A stretch of 64,000 bases of DNA from Candidatus Desulfofervidus auxilii (GTDB taxonomy: Bacteria > Desulfobacterota > Desulfofervidia > Desulfofervidales > Desulfofervidaceae). Of this stretch, positions 58,919-64,000 are shown in pieces (the first letter of the stretch is position 1; the number at the start of each line of letters is the position of its first letter). The translations under genes were made by a program, and so were the position numbers. A model generated the notes under the pieces. It did no database searches. It saw nothing but the letters and a program-made list of their open reading frames with translations, and was not told the origin of the DNA. Location of the stretch: the NCBI GenBank assembly GCA_030262725.1, contig JAJSZS010000001.1:62001-126000 (forward strand), in the 5' to 3' direction.

Positions 58919-60967
58919 TTAAATAGGAATCTTGCTTAAATCAGCTACTTTAAGAAATAGTTTTTTTATTTGAGTAAGCAAAGCTAACCTATTATTACGT
59001 AAACTTTTTTCTTCTGTCATTACAAGTACATGATCAAAAAAATTATCAATAAAAGGTTTTAATATTGTGAGTGTTTCAAGTGCCTTAAGAAAATCATTTT
59101 TTTCAAGCAATCTTTTTATTTCTTGCTCTACTTCTATATATTTCTCATAAAGTTTCTTCTCTTCAGGTGTCTGAAAAAGGTTTATTTGTGGATTTCTATC
59201 TATTGGATTTTGGATAATACGGTATACGCGTTTATAGGCAATGACTAATGGCTCAAATTGAGAAGTTTTGGAAAATTTAAATAAAGCATCTGCTTTTCTA
59301 AAAATAGAAGGCACATTTCCATCAAATACACTAAGTACTGCTTCTACAATAGGATAAGGATAATTCTTTTCTTGAAGAAGTGAAGCAAGACGAGTTTTAA
59401 AAAAAGAAATAATTTTTTCTTTTATTTTTTCAAATTTTCCATATGTTTTTAATGATAACTCTATTAAATTAAAAAGAGAAAAAGAAATGTTTTTTTCAAA
59501 AAGGATACGTAATATACCAATTGCCTGTCGTCTTAAGGCAAAAGGATCAGCTGTACCTGTAGGAATTAAACCTATTCCAAAACAACCAACAATAGTATCC
59601 ATTTTATCTATTATGGACAAAATAGCTCCTTCTATTGTTTTAGGTAGTGTTCCTCCCGCTTCTACTGGTAAATAATGTTCACTTATAGCACAAGCGACTG
59701 CTTCACTTTCCCCTTGTGCTTTAGCGTAAATTCCACCCATTATTCCCTGTAATTCTGGGAATTCATTTACCATTTCTGTTGTCAAATCTGCTTTACATAA
59801 AATAGTTGCCCTTAAAATTATATCTTTCTTTTCAGGAAAAAGGCTTTCTGTTATCCAAGTTGCAAGCGATTTTAATCTTTCTACCTTCTCAGCCATAGTA
59901 CCAAGTTTTGCTTGAAAAATTATGTCTTTAAGTTTTATTATTCTTTCAGATAAAGGTACTTTTAAATCTTCTTGATAAAAAAAGCGAGCATCAGCTAGAC
60001 GAGCTCTAATTACCCTTTCTAATCCAATTTTTATAGGCAAAATATCTTTAACAGAGATATTTATAATAGCAATAAAAGCTGGCAAAAGGTTACCATTATT
60101 ATCTCGAATAGCAAAGCATTTTTGATGTTGTTTCATTACAGTAATCAATACTGGTTCTGGTAAAGAAAGAAATTCTTCATCAAATTTACCTCTAACTGCT
60201 ACCGGATATTCTACAAGAAAATTTACCCAATTTAATAAATTTTTGTCTAAAATAGGAGAGCCATTTATTTCTTGAGCTATTTTTTCCAATAAATTAATAA
60301 TACGTTTTTCTCTTTCTATTGGGTCTATAATCACAAATACTTTTTTAAGTACTGATGAATATTCTTCAGGATGAGAAATGATAATAGGATTAGGAGCCAT
60401 AAAACGATGACCAAAAGTCAAATTATTGCTTTTTATTTCTTCTAGAGAAAATGGAATGACATCCTTATCTAAGATGGCTAATATCCAATGGATGGGACGA
60501 GCAAAATGAATTTTACTTTTATGCCAACGCATTGTCTTGGGAAATGGTAAAGAAAGAATATATTTTGGTAATAATTCTTTTAAGATTTCTAAAGTAGGTT
60601 TACCTTTTTCTTTTATTTTTAATCCTACATATTCTCCCTTTTTTGTTTTAATTTTAACAAGTCTTTCTACTGAAACACCATGTTTTTTAGCAAAACCAAA
60701 GGCAGCTTTTGTTGGTTTATTATCAGCAGTAAAAGCTAATTTATATGGTGGCCCAATTATATCTATCTCCTTTTCTGCTTGGGTTTCAGGTATGCCAGTA
60801 ACTAAAACTGTCAATCTTCTAGGAGTAGCCATAGTTTTGATATGATCAAAATTTAATCTTTCAGCTTTTAGTCTTTCAGCTAAAATATTTTTCATATCTT
60901 CCAAAATTTTTGGGAAAATGCTAATTGGTAATTCTTCAGTACCGATTTCAAGTAATAAAGTTTTCAT
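58919..60967 (-). CDS. glyS: Glycyl-tRNA synthetase beta subunit
   Basis: The 682-residue product begins MKTLLLEIGTEELPISIFP, a diagnostic start of this family. MATPRRLTVLV, FPKTMRWHK, HQKCFAIRDNNGNLLPAFI and DPFALRRQAIGILRIL follow. Together with GlyQ it forms the bacterial alpha2beta2 enzyme. It begins one base after the glyQ stop. Confidence 0.98.
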   Translation of the reverse strand: MKTLLLEIGTEELPISIFPKILEDMKNILAERLKAERLNFDHIKTMATPRRLTVLVTGIPETQAEKEIDIIGPPYKLAFTADNKPTKAAFGFAKKHGVSVERLVKIKTKKGEYVGLKIKEKGKPTLEILKELLPKYILSLPFPKTMRWHKSKIHFARPIHWILAILDKDVIPFSLEEIKSNNLTFGHRFMAPNPIIISHPEEYSSVLKKVFVIIDPIEREKRIINLLEKIAQEINGSPILDKNLLNWVNFLVEYPVAVRGKFDEEFLSLPEPVLITVMKQHQKCFAIRDNNGNLLPAFIAIINISVKDILPIKIGLERVIRARLADARFFYQEDLKVPLSERIIKLKDIIFQAKLGTMAEKVERLKSLATWITESLFPEKKDIILRATILCKADLTTEMVNEFPELQGIMGGIYAKAQGESEAVACAISEHYLPVEAGGTLPKTIEGAILSIIDKMDTIVGCFGIGLIPTGTADPFALRRQAIGILRILFEKNISFSLFNLIELSLKTYGKFEKIKEKIISFFKTRLASLLQEKNYPYPIVEAVLSVFDGNVPSIFRKADALFKFSKTSQFEPLVIAYKRVYRIIQNPIDRNPQINLFQTPEEKKLYEKYIEVEQEIKRLLEKNDFLKALETLTILKPFIDNFFDHVLVMTEEKSLRNNRLALLTQIKKLFLKVADLSKIPI

Positions 60968-60968
60968 G

Positions 60969-61838
60969 TTATTTCTTTAATAAAGGATAACCTAGAGCTT
61001 TTCTCTGAGAAAGATAAGCTTCTGCTGTCATTCTTGCTAAGTGTCTCACACGAGCTATATATTGTGTTCTTTCCGTAACACTAATAGCACCTCGAGCATC
61101 TAATAGATTAAAGATATGAGAGCATTTAAGACAACATTCATAACCAGGTAAAACAATGCCTTTTTTTAACAATTTTTCCCCTTCTTTTTCAAAATTTTCA
61201 AATAATTGAAAAAGCATTTTTGTATCAGCTAATTCAAAATTATACTTACAACCTTCTACTTCTGTTTGAAAATGTATATCACCATAACTGATATTGGGAG
61301 CCCACATGATTTCAAAAACACTATCTACACTTTGAAGGTACATAGCAATGCGTTCAAGTCCATAAGTAATCTCTACTGAAACTGGATCAAGATCAATTCC
61401 TCCTGCTTGTTGAAAATAGGTAAATTGAGTGATTTCCATTCCATCTAACCAAACCTCCCAGCCTAAACCCCAAGCTCCAAGGGTAGGTGATTCCCAATCA
61501 TCTTCTACAAATCGGATATCATGAGCTTTTAGATCAATTCCTAATGCTTCAAGACTCTTAAGGTATGTTTCTTGTACTTCTAAAGGAGAAGGTTTTAAAA
61601 TGACTTGATATTGATAATAGCGTTGAAGTCTATTGGGATTTTGGCCATAACGACCATCTGTAGGGCGACGAGAAGGTTGAACATAAGCTACTTTATAAGG
61701 TTCTGGACCTAAGACACGTAAAAAAGTAGCAGGATGAAAAGTTCCAGCTCCTACTTCTAAATCATAAGGTTGTTCAATAACACATCCCTGATTAGCCCAA
61801 AACCTATCCAAAGCAAGTATAATTTCTTGAAAATACAT
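60969..61838 (-). CDS. glyQ: Glycyl-tRNA synthetase alpha subunit
   Basis: The 289-residue catalytic subunit has the family segments [57 protein letters not shown] and [13 protein letters not shown] (class II aaRS core). The ATG follows a perfect TATAAT by seven bases, so the message may be leaderless. Confidence 0.98.
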   Translation of the reverse strand: MYFQEIILALDRFWANQGCVIEQPYDLEVGAGTFHPATFLRVLGPEPYKVAYVQPSRRPTDGRYGQNPNRLQRYYQYQVILKPSPLEVQETYLKSLEALGIDLKAHDIRFVEDDWESPTLGAWGLGWEVWLDGMEITQFTYFQQAGGIDLDPVSVEITYGLERIAMYLQSVDSVFEIMWAPNISYGDIHFQTEVEGCKYNFELADTKMLFQLFENFEKEGEKLLKKGIVLPGYECCLKCSHIFNLLDARGAISVTERTQYIARVRHLARMTAEAYLSQRKALGYPLLKK

Positions 61839-61845
61839 ATAATCA

Positions 61846-61874
61846 ATTATAGGGAGATTTTACGCACAACATAA
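61846..61874 (-). promoter_or_regulatory. Promoter, predicted leaderless, for glyQ-glyS
   Basis: Minus strand: TATAAT (61851-61846) seven bases before ATG 61838. The -35 at the 17-base distance is the weak TTATGT (61874-61869). A second TATAAT lies at 61913-61908, without a good -35. Confidence 0.45.
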
Positions 61875-61958
61875 TACTTTACTTCAACCCTGCAATTCTT
61901 AACCTTTATTATACTATTTAATAGCTGTCAATAGACTTTTAAATTTACCTTTTGATTC

Positions 61959-61987
61959 TTGTCTTTATAGTTTTATCAGATTATTAT
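61959..61987 (+). promoter_or_regulatory. Promoter, predicted leaderless, for the surA-pyrE-mnmG run
   Basis: TTGTCT at 61959-61964, a 17-base spacer, TATTAT at 61982-61987, then six bases and ATG at 61994. Confidence 0.6.
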
Positions 61988-61993
61988 TAAAAT

Positions 61994-62914
61994 ATGTTTT
62001 TGCTAAAAATAACTATATTAACATTATTGTTTATTCAGCCTGCTTTTGGCAAACTTTTAGATAGAGTTGTAGCTATTGTAAATGAAGATGTAATTACTCT
62101 TTCTGAATTAAAAGATGCCATAAAACAGTTAACTCCCTTTACTGATCCTTCACCTGAGATAGAAAGGCAAGTGCTTGAAGAGTTGATTAATACTCATCTT
62201 GCTGTTCAAGAGGCTAAAAAACGAGGTATTGAAATAAAAGAAAAAGAAGTAGAAAATACTATAAAAGAACTTATTTCACAAAAAGGTATAACATTAACAG
62301 CATTTAAAGAAGAATTATTAAAAAATGGAATATCTTATGAAGATTATAAAAATTGGTTAAAATATCAATTAATTAAACGTCGATTAATAGGTTTAGAGGT
62401 TCAAGGGAAGGTTACTGTTACAGAAGAAGAGATAAAAAATTATTATGAAAATAATAGAAAAAAATACAAAGGTTATACATTATTTAAATTACGCCATATT
62501 TTGTTGCCTTTTCCGCAAACATTAACTCAAGAGAAAGAAATAAGAAAAATTCAAGAAAAAATTTTGAGAAAGCTCAAGATGGGTGTTTCCTTTTCAGAAT
62601 TGGCTAAATTATATTCCAAAGCGCCTACTGCTTCTGATGGAGGAGATTTAGGTTGGTTTAAAGAAGAGGAATTAGCTCCTGTAATTAAAGAGACTGTAAA
62701 GACTCTTAAAGTAGGTGAATATAGCTTATGGATAAAGACTGATGTAGGTTATCAACTTATACAATTGATAGAGAAGAAAAAAGTGCCTGAAAAGACTCTT
62801 TCTGAAGTAAGGGAAGAGATATATAAAATTCTTTATCAAAAGAAACTAGAAGAAAGATATCAACGTTGGTTAAAAGAGCTTAGAGAAAAAGCATATATAA
62901 AAATTTTGCTTTAA
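61994..62914 (+). CDS. SurA-like periplasmic peptidyl-prolyl isomerase
   Basis: The 306-residue product has a signal peptide (MFLLKITILTLLFIQPAFG) and a SurA N-terminal chaperone domain (DRVVAIVNEDVITLSELKD). One parvulin domain follows at about 160-265 (RHILLPFPQTL; FSELAKLYSKAPTASDGGDL). E. coli SurA has two parvulin domains; this shorter form is common outside Gammaproteobacteria. It would assist folding of outer-membrane proteins such as the two barrels in this window. Confidence 0.9.
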   Translation: MFLLKITILTLLFIQPAFGKLLDRVVAIVNEDVITLSELKDAIKQLTPFTDPSPEIERQVLEELINTHLAVQEAKKRGIEIKEKEVENTIKELISQKGITLTAFKEELLKNGISYEDYKNWLKYQLIKRRLIGLEVQGKVTVTEEEIKNYYENNRKKYKGYTLFKLRHILLPFPQTLTQEKEIRKIQEKILRKLKMGVSFSELAKLYSKAPTASDGGDLGWFKEEELAPVIKETVKTLKVGEYSLWIKTDVGYQLIQLIEKKKVPEKTLSEVREEIYKILYQKKLEERYQRWLKELREKAYIKILL

Positions 62915-63481
62915 ATGAGCTCAAAAGACAAATTATTTCAATTACTTTATAAAAATTCTTTTCTTTATGATCCAAATAAGAGATTTAAACTTTCTTCTGG
63001 AAAGTATAGTGATTTTTATATTGATGGTAAAAAAACAACGCTTACTGGTGAAGGGATGGCATTAGTAGGTGAAGTGATTTGGAAGGAAATAAAAAATCTT
63101 AACATAGATGCTGTTGGTGGTTTAACACTTGGAGCAGATCCTATTGTTTGTGCGGTAGTTATGCAGGCTTTTAAAGATGGGAAAAAGATAGATGGTTTTA
63201 TTGTACGTAAAGAGCCTAAAGGGCATGGTACAAAAAGCTGGATTGAGGGAAATATTAAGAAAGGCATGAAAGTAGTTATTGTTGAAGATGTTGTTACTAC
63301 GGGTGCATCAGCTCTTAAGGCTATTGAAAGGGCTGAAGAGGCTGGGCTTAAAGTAATAAAAGTGATAATATTAGTAGATAGAGAAGAAGGTGGAAAACAG
63401 GCGATAGAAGAAAAAGGTTATGATTGTTTAGCTATTTTTAGCCGTTCAGATTTTATGAAATTACATAAAAAAGATGCCTGA
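62915..63481 (+). CDS. pyrE: Orotate phosphoribosyltransferase
   Basis: Converts orotate and PRPP to OMP. The 188-residue product has the PRPP-binding motif [19 protein letters not shown] with the two acidic residues and the flexible-loop segment [32 protein letters not shown] is the N-terminal signature. It starts at the base after the SurA-like stop and overlaps mnmG by eight bases. Confidence 0.96.
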   Translation: MSSKDKLFQLLYKNSFLYDPNKRFKLSSGKYSDFYIDGKKTTLTGEGMALVGEVIWKEIKNLNIDAVGGLTLGADPIVCAVVMQAFKDGKKIDGFIVRKEPKGHGTKSWIEGNIKKGMKVVIVEDVVTTGASALKAIERAEEAGLKVIKVIILVDREEGGKQAIEEKGYDCLAIFSRSDFMKLHKKDA

Positions 63482-64000
63482 AGTCTTTGATGTTATAGTT
63501 GTTGGAGCAGGTCATGCTGGTTGTGAGGCGGCTTTAGCTGCTGCCCGTATGGGTCATCTTACTCTTTTGCTTACTATCAATATTGAACGTATTGCCCATA
63601 TGAGCTGTAATCCTGCTATAGGTGGATTAGCTAAAGGGCATTTGGTAAAGGAGATAGATGCCTTAGGTGGGGAGATGGCTAAAAATATTGATGCCACAGG
63701 TATTCAATTTAGGCGTCTAAATACTAAAAAAGGGCCTGCTGTCTGGTCATCTCGTGCTCAAGCAGACAGAGAGCTTTATCGGCTTAGGATGAGATCTGTT
63801 TTAGAAAAGACAGAAAATTTGTTTATAAGGCAGGCTAAGGTAAGTGAAATTTTGGTTGAAAATGGTGTAGTAAAGGGGGTAAAGACAGGTATTGGTGAGG
63901 TTTTTCTAGGCAAAACAGTGATTTTGACTACAGGCACTTTCCTTACTGGTCTTATTCATATTGGACTTACCAATTTCCCTGCTGGTAGAATGGGGGATCC
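63474..64000 (+). CDS. mnmG: tRNA uridine-5-carboxymethylaminomethyl modification enzyme MnmG, partial
   Basis: This is the first 175 residues only; the gene continues past the right edge. The FAD-binding loop [21 protein letters not shown] gives G-x-G-x-x-G. The GidA signature is [19 protein letters not shown] (with ALGGEM following), then [13 protein letters not shown]. With MnmE it modifies wobble U34 of tRNAs. It starts eight bases before the pyrE stop, so it is translationally coupled. Confidence 0.95.
   Translation, partial: MPEVFDVIVVGAGHAGCEAALAAARMGHLTLLLTINIERIAHMSCNPAIGGLAKGHLVKEIDALGGEMAKNIDATGIQFRRLNTKKGPAVWSSRAQADRELYRLRMRSVLEKTENLFIRQAKVSEILVENGVVKGVKTGIGEVFLGKTVILTTGTFLTGLIHIGLTNFPAGRMGD

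Overview
The window is almost fully coding, AT-rich DNA from a Gram-negative bacterium. It encodes outer-membrane beta-barrels, LolA, an MlaE/MlaD lipid-transport pair, an arabinose-5-phosphate isomerase (KdsD) and peptidoglycan elongation genes. A periplasmic, selenocysteine-containing formate dehydrogenase, its molybdenum-cofactor genes, an F1-ATPase operon without the a and c subunits, a B12-type radical SAM protein and a [4Fe-4S]-type PurF point to an anaerobe. The best guess is a low-GC, possibly thermophilic sulfate-reducing Desulfobacterota (a Desulfofervidus-like lineage). This is inference from gene content, not a database result. There is no prophage, insertion sequence, CRISPR array or rRNA, and no gene-free stretch longer than about 300 bases. 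The longest, 45946-46186, holds a toxin-gene remnant and a promoter.

Layout. 1-1.3 kb: the end of an unknown gene converging on a small heat-shock protein across a shared terminator. 1.3-6.3 kb: an outer-membrane protein, then a tight PocR-domain / B12-radical SAM / Cys-TPR / thioredoxin-HEAT operon. 6.3-16.2 kb (minus): a ten-gene block proA-nadD-rsfS-gpmI-mreB-mreC-mreD-mrdA-rodA-folD. 16.3-22.3 kb (plus): atpF'-F-H-A-G-D-C, closed by a strong terminator. 22.3-23.6 kb: two unknown overlapping genes. 23.6-28.6 kb (minus): PBP1A-mlaE-mlaD and a repeat-rich envelope protein. 28.7-31.2 kb: ftsK-lolA. 31.2-33.6 kb (minus): a zinc-ribbon acidic protein, a ParB-like protein and a HEPN/MNT pair. 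33.7-35.1 kb: a porin. 35.2-41 kb: mobB, then mobA-fdhA(Sec)-fdhB-fdhE. 41-45.4 kb (minus): YcaO-HD-phosphatase operon whose last gene is frameshifted. 45.5-45.6 kb: tRNA-Gln and tRNA-Glu, then an antitoxin-like gene with a PIN-toxin remnant. 46-48.6 kb: manC and a K+ channel. 48.6-55.1 kb (minus): purF-kdsD-dapA-like-pfk-scpA-scpB-rluB. 55.1-58.9 kb (minus): hybrid histidine kinase and GGDEF response regulator. 58.9-61.8 kb: glyQ-glyS. 62-64 kb: surA-like, pyrE and the start of mnmG.

The most notable signals are these. (1) The formate dehydrogenase catalytic subunit is split by an in-frame TGA followed by a SECIS-like hairpin, so it is a selenoprotein. (2) About ten operon-heading genes have a good -35/-10 pair whose -10 ends only 5-8 bases before the ATG, which predicts leaderless mRNAs. 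The divergent ftsK and PBP1A promoters share one -35 element. (3) There are several poorly characterised modules: the YcaO-HD-phosphatase operon, the PocR/radical SAM/thioredoxin operon, and an Mla system lacking its ATPase but carrying a repeat protein.
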